Below, one piece after another: positions 1 to 7,398 of a stretch of DNA of 64,000 nucleotides. Source of the stretch: CAIWHR01 sp039915505 (GTDB lineage Bacteria; Pseudomonadota; Gammaproteobacteria; Burkholderiales; Casimicrobiaceae). The stretch is taken from contig JBDSND010000145.1 in NCBI GenBank assembly GCA_039915505.1, positions 1 through 64,000 of the forward strand, given 5' to 3'. Each line of letters begins with the position of its first letter. Position 1 is the first letter of the stretch. The notes below the pieces were generated by a model. The model ran no database searches and was not told where the DNA came from. It was given only the letters and a program-made list of their open reading frames with translations. A program made the position numbers and the translations under genes.

Positions 1-844
1 CCTGGAGCAGGGTCTGGCAATTATGGGTGTAGCGCGCGAGTCGCGCCGCCTGTCCCCCTTCGGCGACGAACTGGTCGAGGGCGGCGTCGAAGGCGACCAC
101 GACATGGGTGGGCGGGGTGAATCGCCACTGCGTGGTCTTCGCCATGTAGACCCATTGGTCATGAAGATCCATCGCAAGCGACGTGCAATTCCCCGCAGCT
201 TGCTCCAGCACGCGGCGGCGGGCGATGACAAGACCCATCCCGGGTGGCCCTTCGATGCACTTGCCCGACGCTGCGACCAGCGCATCGAACGGCATGGTGC
301 GGGCATCGATGGGCAGCGCCCCGAACGAGCTCATCGCATCGACGATCAAGCTTCTGCCATGACGCGCGACCATCGCCGCGATCTCCGCCAGCGGATTGAG
401 GATGCCCGTCGAGGTCTCGCAGTGGATGAGACCTACGTGGGTGATGCTGCGATCGGCTCCGAGCAGGCGCTCGACATCGGCGGGCGTGGTCGGCACGTCC
501 TCGGGCGTCTGGAACTCGGTGACCTTGCGGCCCATCATCCGCGTGAGCTTCGCGAGCCGCGTGCCATAGGCGCCGTTGATCAGCACCAGCACGTGCCCGT
601 CGCGCGGCACCAGGGTATTGACGGCGGCCTCCACGGCGAAGGTGCCACTGCCCTGCAGCGGCACGCATTCGTGGGTGTCATGCCCGGCCACGACGTCGAG
701 CACCTTTTGGCGGATCGCCGCGGTCACCGCGTTGAACGAACTGTCCCAGGACCCCCAGTCCCGCAGCATGGCGGTCTTGGTGGCGAGCGAGGTCGTGAGC
801 GGACCTGGCGTGAGCAGGATAGGGTCGCGGGAATGCAGACTCAT
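1..844 (-). CDS. phnW: 2-aminoethylphosphonate--pyruvate transaminase PhnW (3' end outside window)
   Basis: Class V PLP aminotransferase that converts 2-aminoethylphosphonate plus pyruvate to phosphonoacetaldehyde plus alanine in the cytoplasm. The first 281 codons are present; the C-terminus lies beyond base 1. Reading the minus strand from ATG at 844-842 gives MSLHSRDPILLTPGPLTTS, the usual PhnW opening (LLTPGPL), then a PLP-binding core and SGKCIEGPPG, whose lysine corresponds to the family's Schiff-base lysine. The RBS AAGGAG lies 6 bases before the ATG. The gene follows the phnU2 stop (861) by 16 bases, so it is the last visible gene of the phnS2-T2-U2-W operon. That this is AEP-specific rather than a serine-glyoxylate transaminase is supported by the transporter and by phnY/phnA on the other side of the regulator. 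Confidence 0.93.
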   Translation of the reverse strand, partial: MSLHSRDPILLTPGPLTTSLATKTAMLRDWGSWDSSFNAVTAAIRQKVLDVVAGHDTHECVPLQGSGTFAVEAAVNTLVPRDGHVLVLINGAYGTRLAKLTRMMGRKVTEFQTPEDVPTTPADVERLLGADRSITHVGLIHCETSTGILNPLAEIAAMVARHGRSLIVDAMSSFGALPIDARTMPFDALVAASGKCIEGPPGMGLVIARRRVLEQAAGNCTSLAMDLHDQWVYMAKTTQWRFTPPTHVVVAFDAALDQFVAEGGQAARLARYTHNCQTLLQ

Positions 845-860
845 GGAGATCTCCTTGACA

Positions 861-2579
861 TCACGGCGCGCGACCGAGGTTGCGCCACGCCTGGGTGCGC
901 TTCAGCACTAGGCCCTCGACCACGAACGAGAGCACCGTCACCACGGCGGAGGTCGCCACGATGAGGGTCGCCATGGCCGCCGCCGAGCCGATGGCACCAG
1001 CCTCGTCGAGTTGCACGATCGAGATCGACGCGAGCATGGTCTTGGGGGAATACAGGAACACGACCGCGGAAATGGTGGTCATGGCATTGACGAAGTAGTA
1101 CCGGCCGATGTCGATCAGCGATGGCATCGACACCGGCACCGTGACTCGGAAAAAGGTGCGGTAGAACGGCACCTTGAGGGATGCGGACACCGACTCGAAC
1201 TCGTTGTCGAGCTGCTTTAACGCGGTGACGGCGGTCAAGTGGCTGGAGGCGTAGAAGTGCACGACCGTCGACGCCACCAGGATCGTCATGGTGCCGTAGA
1301 GCACGTTCAGCGGGTTGGCGGGATGGTTGAAAAACAGGATGTAGCCGATGCCGAGCACCAGGCCCGGCACCGCCATCGGCAGCATCGCTTGCAGCCGGAC
1401 CAGTGGGCGAAGCAGCTCGGCACCGCGCGTCTTCTCCAGCCAATAGGCCCCGGCGAAGGTGAGCGACGCCCCCAGCGCCGCGCACCAGCCGGCGAGCACC
1501 AGGCTGTTGGTATAGGCGTTGTCGACGCCGGCTTCCTCGAATCCGTAGGTGTAGTGCCGCAGGGTAAAGGACAGGTTGTAGGGCCAGATTTTCACGAACG
1601 ACGCGAACACCGCCATGCCAAGCACCAGCACCATGGTCGCGGACACGAGCACCACGAAGCTCAGCAGCACGCGGTCACGAATCGGGGACGGCCGCGGGGC
1701 GTAGGGGACGCTGCGCGCCGTGAGCAGCGCCTGCTGGCGGCGCCGGACGACGCCGTCGACGCCAAAGGCGATCAAGGCTGGAACGAGCAGCAGCAAACCT
1801 ACCACCGCGCCCATCTGGAAATTCTGCTGGCCGACCACCTGCTTGTAGATGTCGATGGCCAGCACGCTGTAGTTCGCGCCGATCACCTTGGGCACGCCGA
1901 ACTCCGACACCGCCATAGTGAAGATCACAGTGGCAGCGGAGATGAGGCCGTAACGCGCGCCCGGCAAGGTCACCGTCCAGAAACGCCGCCACGGCCGCGT
2001 GCCGAGCGCGTCCGCCGCCTCGAACAGGCGCGCATCCGCGAGCGAGAGCGAGGCCAGCAGGATCATGACCGCGTGCGGAAACGAGGCGAAGCTCATTGCC
2101 AGCACCATGCCGGGCAGGCCATAGATAGTGTTGAGGCCAAACCATCCGAGCATGCCCTTCAGCCATCCCTGGTTGCCGAGCAGATAGATGAAGGAAATGG
2201 CGGCCAGCAGCGAGGGCGCGAGGATCGGGATGAGCGCGATGTTGCGCCATAGGGGCTTGCAGGGAATGCAGCTGCGCTGGATCGCGTAGGCGAACAGGAA
2301 CGCCGGGGGTACGGTCACGAGCGTGGTCAGCGCCGCGAAGGTGAGCGTGTGCTGCGCCGACAATGCGAGGGATGGCGACGCGAAGTACTGCGCAAAGTTG
2401 GCAAGCCCGACGAAAGCGCCGGCCCGATCCTCCAGGCTGCGGATGAAGAGCGTCGCCAGCGGCACCGTGAGGAAGACGAACAGTGCCGCGCATAACAGGA
2501 CGAGGCCACCGCGCGCGACCACCGCCTCGCGCCATACCTGCAGATTGCGCGGCCTGGCGGCGGCGGCAACGGTGCTCAT
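861..2579 (-). CDS. phnU2: 2-aminoethylphosphonate ABC transporter, fused two-domain permease PhnU2
   Basis: Inner-membrane permease of 572 residues built from two tandem binding-protein-dependent transport domains. Each domain has about six membrane segments (roughly residues 25-290 and 310-565) and ends in an EAA-like loop, for example EAADALGTRPWRRFWTVTLP in the first half. A two-domain permease of this length is typical of the Fbp/PhnU2 type (known family feature). It should pass AEP through the membrane using PhnT2 as ATPase and PhnS2 as periplasmic receptor. ATG at 2579. The gap to phnT2 upstream is 138 bases, and phnW follows 16 bases downstream. Confidence 0.92.
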   Translation of the reverse strand: MSTVAAAARPRNLQVWREAVVARGGLVLLCAALFVFLTVPLATLFIRSLEDRAGAFVGLANFAQYFASPSLALSAQHTLTFAALTTLVTVPPAFLFAYAIQRSCIPCKPLWRNIALIPILAPSLLAAISFIYLLGNQGWLKGMLGWFGLNTIYGLPGMVLAMSFASFPHAVMILLASLSLADARLFEAADALGTRPWRRFWTVTLPGARYGLISAATVIFTMAVSEFGVPKVIGANYSVLAIDIYKQVVGQQNFQMGAVVGLLLLVPALIAFGVDGVVRRRQQALLTARSVPYAPRPSPIRDRVLLSFVVLVSATMVLVLGMAVFASFVKIWPYNLSFTLRHYTYGFEEAGVDNAYTNSLVLAGWCAALGASLTFAGAYWLEKTRGAELLRPLVRLQAMLPMAVPGLVLGIGYILFFNHPANPLNVLYGTMTILVASTVVHFYASSHLTAVTALKQLDNEFESVSASLKVPFYRTFFRVTVPVSMPSLIDIGRYYFVNAMTTISAVVFLYSPKTMLASISIVQLDEAGAIGSAAAMATLIVATSAVVTVLSFVVEGLVLKRTQAWRNLGRAP

Positions 2580-2717
2580 CGATTACCACCTGACATCGGT
2601 AGCCACGATGGGCGCAGCATCGCGTTCACGGCAAGCCGTGCCGAAACGGCCACGCCCATCGGCGAAAAATCGGTGCTGCGCGCGGTCTGGGCGGGGCGGG
2701 CAAGGCACGGCGAGCCA

Positions 2718-3923
2718 CTAGTCGGCGAACACCCGCACGCGCTCGCCGCGCAGGGCGAACGGCAGCGTGGCACCCTCGCGCACGCCAAGCTCCAGCGCCT
2801 GGTTGAGGGAGCAATACAGCAGCATGGATTGGCCGTCGAAACCATCCACCTCGAGATTCGCGAGGCAGTAGGTGCCATGGAAATCGAGCTGCAGCACACG
2901 CCCGGTGAGGTGGTTGGGCCGCCCCTCGAGCGGCCCGGAGTCCGCCAGGATGCGGTCCTCGGGACGCAGGTAGAGCCGCACGTGGGTGCCCGCCCCGATG
3001 CCGTCGTCGGTTACCGTGGTGAGCTCGACCTGGCCCACCCGATACCGCCCTGCACCGAGGCAGATCGCCGGCAGCACGTTGACCTTACCGAGAAAATCCG
3101 CGACAAAGGGCGACGCCGGTCGCTCGTAGACTGCGAGCGGCGAACCGATCTGCTCGATGCCGCCGTGGTTCATTACCACTACCCGGTCGGCCATCGACAG
3201 CGCCTCCTCCTGGTCGTGGGTGACCATGACGGTGGTAACCCCGAGGCGCCGCTGCAGTTGGCGGATCTCGCCGCGCAATCGCTCGCGCTCCTTGGCGTCC
3301 AGCGCCGATAGCGGCTCGTCGAGCAGCAGCAGGGACGGCGCCGTCGCCAGCGCGCGGGCGAGCGCGATACGCTGCTGCTGTCCGCCCGAGAGCTGGCTGG
3401 GATACTTCGGGCCCGCATCGGGCAAACCCACCAGTACCAGCAACTCCTTGACGCGCTCGTCAATCGCATGCCGGCGTGCGCGGCGGTTGACGAGGCCATA
3501 CGCCACGTTCTCCCGGACCGTGAGGTTCGGGAACAATGCATAGGACTGGAACACGATGCCGTAGTCGCGCGCGGCAGGTGCCGCGGTCGACACGTCGCGG
3601 CCATCCTGCACCACGCGACCGCTGGTCTGGCGCTCGAGCCCCGCGATGATCCTCAGGAGCGTCGTCTTGCCGCAACCCGAGGGCCCGAGAAAGCAGACCA
3701 GCTCGCCGGGCTCGATCTCGAGATCCACCGAGCGCAGCGCGACAAAGTTGCCGAAGCGCTTGTGGATTGCCGAAAGCGACAACGCGGCCGCCGCCTTCGT
3801 GCCCGCTTGGGTTGCCAGACCCTTAGCGGCATTGGATCGCCTATCGGTGGCCACCGGGGTTGCCGCGGAGATCGCCGCCGCCGTAGCCCCCTCAGTTGGC
3901 ATACCCCCCGCAACACCGCTCAC
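2718..3923 (-). CDS. phnT2: 2-aminoethylphosphonate ABC transporter, ATP-binding protein PhnT2
   Basis: ABC ATPase of the spermidine/iron/phosphonate (PotA/FbpC) type, 401 residues. Visible motifs are Walker A GPSGCGKTT near residue 79, a Q-loop in VFQSYALFP, the signature LSGGQQQRIALARA, Walker B LLLLDEPLSALD, the H-loop in MVTHDQEEAL and a C-terminal TOBE-like region. It energises PhnU2. The chosen GTG start (3923) follows a strong GGAGGAGG box by 6 bases. This leaves an N-terminal, low-complexity Ala-rich extension of about 45 residues before the ATPase domain; an ATG seven codons later is the alternative. It lies between phnS2 and phnU2 in the same operon. Confidence 0.93.
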   Translation of the reverse strand: MSGVAGGMPTEGATAAAISAATPVATDRRSNAAKGLATQAGTKAAAALSLSAIHKRFGNFVALRSVDLEIEPGELVCFLGPSGCGKTTLLRIIAGLERQTSGRVVQDGRDVSTAAPAARDYGIVFQSYALFPNLTVRENVAYGLVNRRARRHAIDERVKELLVLVGLPDAGPKYPSQLSGGQQQRIALARALATAPSLLLLDEPLSALDAKERERLRGEIRQLQRRLGVTTVMVTHDQEEALSMADRVVVMNHGGIEQIGSPLAVYERPASPFVADFLGKVNVLPAICLGAGRYRVGQVELTTVTDDGIGAGTHVRLYLRPEDRILADSGPLEGRPNHLTGRVLQLDFHGTYCLANLEVDGFDGQSMLLYCSLNQALELGVREGATLPFALRGERVRVFAD

Positions 3924-4016
3924 GATGCCCTCCTCCCCCGCCCCGTTACGCTCGCCACCGACCGCGCGCGCTTGCCGAGTCAGGCGACGGGGCGGCGAAA
4001 GGAGCGCTCGTCGCCA

Positions 4017-5054
4017 TTACTTCGGGGCCGCCTTGGACTCGTAGCGCTTGCTCCATTCGCCGAGGATCTTTTCGCGATTTTTGGCGGCCCACATGAAGTC
4101 GTTCTTGGCGAGCATGGCGTTGTAGTTGGCGGGCACGTTGGGCAGCGGCTGCGACTGGCTTGTAACAGCCACGATCGCGAAGTTCTTGGCATAGAGTGCC
4201 ATCGCGGGATCCGAGATCGCCCAGTCCACGAGCTTCTGGGCAGCGGCGGCGTTCTTGGTGCCCTTGTAGATGCCGACGGCCTCGAGGTCCCAGCCCAGGC
4301 CTTCCTTCGGAAACACCAGGTCGATCGGCTTACCTTGCGCCTTCTCTTTGTTGGCGCGGTACTCGAAGGAGATGCCCACGACGTATTCGCCATTCGCGGC
4401 CGCAGCGCATGGCCTCGAACCCGAATGCATGTACTGGGCGATGTTCTCGTGCAGGCCGTCCATGAACTTCCAGCCGTCTTGCTCGCCGAACATCTGCAGC
4501 CACGCGGTGACGTCGAAGAATCCGGTACCCGACGACGCCGGATGCGGCATCACGATCTGGCCCTTGTAGACGGGCTTGGTCAGGTCCTTCCAGGTCTCAG
4601 GCTTGGGGATGTTGCGCTTCTGCGCCTCGACGGTGTTGAAGCAGATCGTCGCGCCCCACACGTCCATGCCCACCCACGCCGGCGGATTTTTGGTGTCGCG
4701 GTAACGGGAATCGAGCCGCGAAAGTCCCGCGGGGGTATACGGCTGCAGCATGCCCTCGTTGTCGAATATGGCCATCGAGGTCGCCGCCACACCCATGATC
4801 ACGTCCGCCTTGGGGTTGGCTTTCTCGGCCAGCAGCTTCGCGGTGATGACTCCAGTGGAATCGCGGACCCAGGTGATCTCGATATCGGGGTTCGACTTGT
4901 TGAATCCCTCCTGGTACGCCTTGAGCTGATCGGTCTCGAGCGCGGTATACACGGTGAGCTGCGACTTCTGGGCAGCGGCATTGCCGGCGGTGATCGCGAC
5001 GGCAACGACGGCGCAGGCAAGCGCGCGATGCCAAGCGGTGCGGACTGGTTTCAT
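4017..5054 (-). CDS. phnS2: 2-aminoethylphosphonate ABC transporter, periplasmic binding protein PhnS2
   Basis: Extracellular solute-binding protein of 345 residues, an iron/phosphonate-type family 1 member. A Sec signal peptide covers residues 1-28 (MKPVRTAWHRALACAVVAVA, then an Ala-x-Ala cleavage site), and the mature protein opens with LTVYTALETDQ, the typical start of the PhnS2/FbpA fold. The ATG at 5054 is preferred over an upstream in-frame start at 5123 because AAGGAG lies 8 bases before it and it gives a clean signal peptide. It is the first gene of the minus-strand phn operon. Its roughly 200-base leader holds two tandem hairpin repeats (5131-5186) and the intergenic palindrome at 5261-5276. 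Confidence 0.93.
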   Translation of the reverse strand: MKPVRTAWHRALACAVVAVAITAGNAAAQKSQLTVYTALETDQLKAYQEGFNKSNPDIEITWVRDSTGVITAKLLAEKANPKADVIMGVAATSMAIFDNEGMLQPYTPAGLSRLDSRYRDTKNPPAWVGMDVWGATICFNTVEAQKRNIPKPETWKDLTKPVYKGQIVMPHPASSGTGFFDVTAWLQMFGEQDGWKFMDGLHENIAQYMHSGSRPCAAAANGEYVVGISFEYRANKEKAQGKPIDLVFPKEGLGWDLEAVGIYKGTKNAAAAQKLVDWAISDPAMALYAKNFAIVAVTSQSQPLPNVPANYNAMLAKNDFMWAAKNREKILGEWSKRYESKAAPK

Positions 5055-5130
5055 TATTTCGCTCCTTGGGTGGGGTGCTCGGAAACCTGATCGTGATACG
5101 CATGCATGACGCGTTGGTGACACGCGCTTG

Positions 5131-5186
5131 CTCGAGGGTGCGGGGAATCCTGCCCTCGCTCGAGGGTGCGGAGAATCCTACCCTCG
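5131..5186. repeat. Tandem 28-bp repeat with hairpin arms in the phnS2 leader
   Basis: Two adjacent 28-bp copies, 5131-5158 and 5159-5186, differ at two positions. Each copy carries inverted arms CGAGGGT and ACCCTCG around a 12-base loop; the arms are perfect in the second copy and have one mismatch in the first. Read on the minus strand, they would form two successive stem-loops about 75-125 bases before the phnS2 start codon. Function is unknown. Confidence 0.85.
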
Positions 5187-5260
5187 CGTGCGCGGCCCAG
5201 CAACCGACTGCACTCCAGCATCGCGGCGACAACACGAACCCGGCCGCGGGCGGCGTTTGC

Positions 5261-5276
5261 AGATTGTTGACAATCT
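5261..5276. promoter_or_regulatory. Candidate operator for the GntR/FCD regulator
   Basis: AGATTGTTGACAATCT is a palindrome with 7-bp arms (AGATTGT/ACAATCT) and a TG centre. FCD-type GntR regulators commonly bind TTGT-N-ACAA-like dyads (family knowledge). It covers TTGACA at 5267-5272, a possible -35 box for the regulator gene. On the minus strand it overlaps TAGATT at 5273-5278, a possible -10 box for phnS2 that lies 18 bases from TTGCCT (5297-5302). One bound dimer could therefore repress both divergent operons. This is inference from position and symmetry. Confidence 0.6.
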
Positions 5277-5296
5277 ACAGCGTTCGCCGTCCAATA

Positions 5297-5332
5297 GGCA
5301 ATATGCTGAAAAGTGGCAATATGCTCAAAATG
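5297..5332. repeat. 18-bp tandem repeat carrying duplicated start codons
   Basis: GGCAATATGCTGAAAAGT (5297-5314) is followed directly by GGCAATATGCTCAAAATG (5315-5332). Each copy holds an in-frame ATG for the regulator (5303, 5321), and a third ATG ends the second copy (5330). The repeat lies just downstream of the presumed regulator promoter. Confidence 0.85.
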
Positions 5333-6169
5333 GCGAAATCGCCCCCCTCCGGGGCGGTCGACAGCGCACGGCCCGTTCCACGGCCGATTACCGTGCGCAG
5401 GTCCGCGCATGCGCCCCTCGATGGGCCAGGGACCGCCTCAGTGGACGAATTCCGGCCGTCGATCGCCGCGCTCCAGGCACATTCGCTACCTGCCCTGGTG
5501 CAACGCGACATCGAGCGCATGATCCTGGGCGGCGAGATCGCCCCCGGGAGCAAGCTCAACGAGGCCGCGCTGGCCGAGCTTCTAGGGGTGTCGCGCGGGC
5601 CGGTGCGGGAAGCCTTTCGCGCGCTCGAGGAGTCGGGCCTCGTCCGGCTCGAAAAGAACCGTGGCGTGCACGTCCGGCAAATCCCGGTCGAGGAAGCCGA
5701 TGAGATTTACGAGCTACGCGCACTGCTCGATGCGTTCGTGGGCCAGCGCGTCGCCGCTACCGCCACGCCCGCTGCGATCCGCGAGCTCAGGGCCATGGTC
5801 GCCGCTATGGAGCGCGCGGCGGCTGGCAACGATGTGGATGCGTTCCTGAAAACCAACCTGGCGTTCCACGACCGGCTGGTCGAGCTCGCCGGCAACCGCA
5901 AGCTGCTCGCCACCTATCGCCGCCTCGTCAACGAGCTGCGACTCTTCCGGCGCACCACCCTCGCCCAGGAAGGGGCCCTGCCGACGTCGACTCGGGAGCA
6001 CCGCCAGATCGTCGAGCGCATTGCCGCCGGCGATGTGCCGGGCGCAGGTCGCGCCTTGCACGACCACGTCGTTGCGAGTCGCGAGCGGATGCACCGCATC
6101 AACGGTCGCGCCGGCCCGGCCAAGGGGCGCAATGGCATTGGCAACCCACCCGCGAGGAAAGCGCGTTGA
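5330..6169 (+). CDS. GntR/FCD-family transcriptional regulator of phosphonate use
   Basis: DNA-binding regulator of about 279 residues. A winged helix-turn-helix is seen in KLNEAALAELLGVSRGPVRE followed by AFRALEESGLVRLEKNRGVH. The C-terminal all-helical FCD ligand domain carries the metal-type Asp/His positions in FLKTNLAFHDRLVELAGN and the later histidines. It matches the GntR group associated with phosphonate operons in Burkholderia-like bacteria. The ATG at 5330 is chosen as the last start before the conserved part; ATGs at 5303 and 5321 lie in an 18-bp tandem repeat, and an open frame reaches back to 5066 but would cover the promoter region. The stop overlaps the start of phnA, so this gene is translationally coupled to the catabolic genes. 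Confidence 0.87.
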   Translation: MAKSPPSGAVDSARPVPRPITVRRSAHAPLDGPGTASVDEFRPSIAALQAHSLPALVQRDIERMILGGEIAPGSKLNEAALAELLGVSRGPVREAFRALEESGLVRLEKNRGVHVRQIPVEEADEIYELRALLDAFVGQRVAATATPAAIRELRAMVAAMERAAAGNDVDAFLKTNLAFHDRLVELAGNRKLLATYRRLVNELRLFRRTTLAQEGALPTSTREHRQIVERIAAGDVPGAGRALHDHVVASRERMHRINGRAGPAKGRNGIGNPPARKAR

Positions 6170-7398
6170 GCCCATCCATGCATGATCCCGTGAGCGCCAA
6201 CGGCCGCCAATACGCGTGGCCGAAAACGCCGGTGGTGGTGGTATGCGTCGATGGCTGCGAGCCCGACTATCTCAGCCAGGCCATCGCCGCAGGCGTAATG
6301 CCGTGGCTCGCCGGCCTGCGTGAGCGCGGTCTGTGCCTGACGGCGGACTGTGTCGTCCCGTCGTTTACCAACCCCAACAACCTGTCGATCGTCACCGGCG
6401 TGACGCCGGCGGTTCACGGGATCTGCGGCAATTTTTTCTGGGATCGCGAGGCTGACGCCGAAGTGATGATGAACGATCCCAAGTACTTGCGCGTCGGAAC
6501 CTTGCTGGCAGCGTTCGGGTCCAGGGGCGCGAAAGTAGCCGTGGTGACGGCCAAGGACAAGCTTCGCGCCCTCCTCGGCCACGGTCTCGACGGCATCTGC
6601 TTCTCGTCGGAAAAGGCTGCGGAAGCGCGCCCCGAGACTCATGGGATCGGCGATGTGCCGGCACTGGTGGGCATGGAAGTGCCGTCGGTCTACAGCGCCG
6701 CGCTTTCCGAGTTCGTGTTCGCGGCAGGGCTACGGATCTTCGAGCGCCAGCGGCCCGACATCACCTACCTGTCCACGACCGATTACGTGCAGCACAAGGC
6801 CGCGCCCGGAGCGCCCGCTGCCAACGATTTCTACGCCATGCTCGATCGCTACCTTGGAGCATTGGACGAGCAAGGTGCGGTGGTCATCCTCACCGCCGAC
6901 CATGGCATGAACGCCAAGACCGATGCGTTCGGGCGACCCAATATCGTATTCCTCCAGGATCTCCTGGACGCAGCGTTCGGCGCCGCGACGACCCGCGTGA
7001 TCCTGCCGATCACCGATCCCTACGTCGTGCACCACGGCGCCCTGGGCTCGTTTGCCACCGTATACATGTCAGGCGGCGTGGATGCATCCGCGGCGGCCGC
7101 GCGCATCGTCCCGGTGCCCGGCATCGAGGCCGTGCTGACGCGCGAGGAAGCCGCTTCGCGGTTCGAGCTGCCGCCGGATCGCATCGGCGACCTCGTGGTC
7201 ATCGCCGAGCGGCTCACGGTGCTCGGCACCAGCCGCGATCGGCACGACCTGTCCGGTCTCGACGCGCCGTTGCGCTCGCACGGCGGCGTCTCCGAGCAGC
7301 AGGTGCCGCTGATCGCCAACCGCCAGGCGAGCCTGCCTGCCGGACGTCGCTGGCGCAATTTCGACGCCTTCGATCTCGCGCTCAACTACCTGCAGTGA
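6166..7398 (+). CDS. phnA: Phosphonoacetate hydrolase PhnA
   Basis: Alkaline-phosphatase-superfamily metalloenzyme of 410 residues that cleaves the C-P bond of phosphonoacetate to acetate and phosphate. Metal ligands and nucleophile are visible: Asp in VVVCVDGCEPDY, the catalytic Thr in PSFTNPNNLSIVTG, Asp-His in the STTDYVQH segment, DHGMN, and a late His in RSHGGVSEQ. The start is TTG at 6166, five bases after GAGGAAA and overlapping the regulator's stop codon; the ATG at 6178 would be too far from that RBS. The gene ends in a GTGA overlap with phnY. Together with phnW and phnY it makes the PhnWYA route. Confidence 0.92.
   Translation: MSPSMHDPVSANGRQYAWPKTPVVVVCVDGCEPDYLSQAIAAGVMPWLAGLRERGLCLTADCVVPSFTNPNNLSIVTGVTPAVHGICGNFFWDREADAEVMMNDPKYLRVGTLLAAFGSRGAKVAVVTAKDKLRALLGHGLDGICFSSEKAAEARPETHGIGDVPALVGMEVPSVYSAALSEFVFAAGLRIFERQRPDITYLSTTDYVQHKAAPGAPAANDFYAMLDRYLGALDEQGAVVILTADHGMNAKTDAFGRPNIVFLQDLLDAAFGAATTRVILPITDPYVVHHGALGSFATVYMSGGVDASAAAARIVPVPGIEAVLTREEAASRFELPPDRIGDLVVIAERLTVLGTSRDRHDLSGLDAPLRSHGGVSEQQVPLIANRQASLPAGRRWRNFDAFDLALNYLQ

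Noticed and set aside
23..964. Plus-strand open frame at the window start
   Set aside because: Antisense to phnW, which has a good ribosome site and a PLP lysine motif on the minus strand.
5131..5186. CRISPR-like array
   Set aside because: Only two units with no spacers between them; the same holds for the other tandem repeats in the window.
5066..5329. N-terminal extension of the GntR regulator from an ATG at 5066
   Set aside because: It would run through the 28-bp hairpin repeats, the operator-like palindrome and the promoter boxes, and the added residues resemble no GntR protein.
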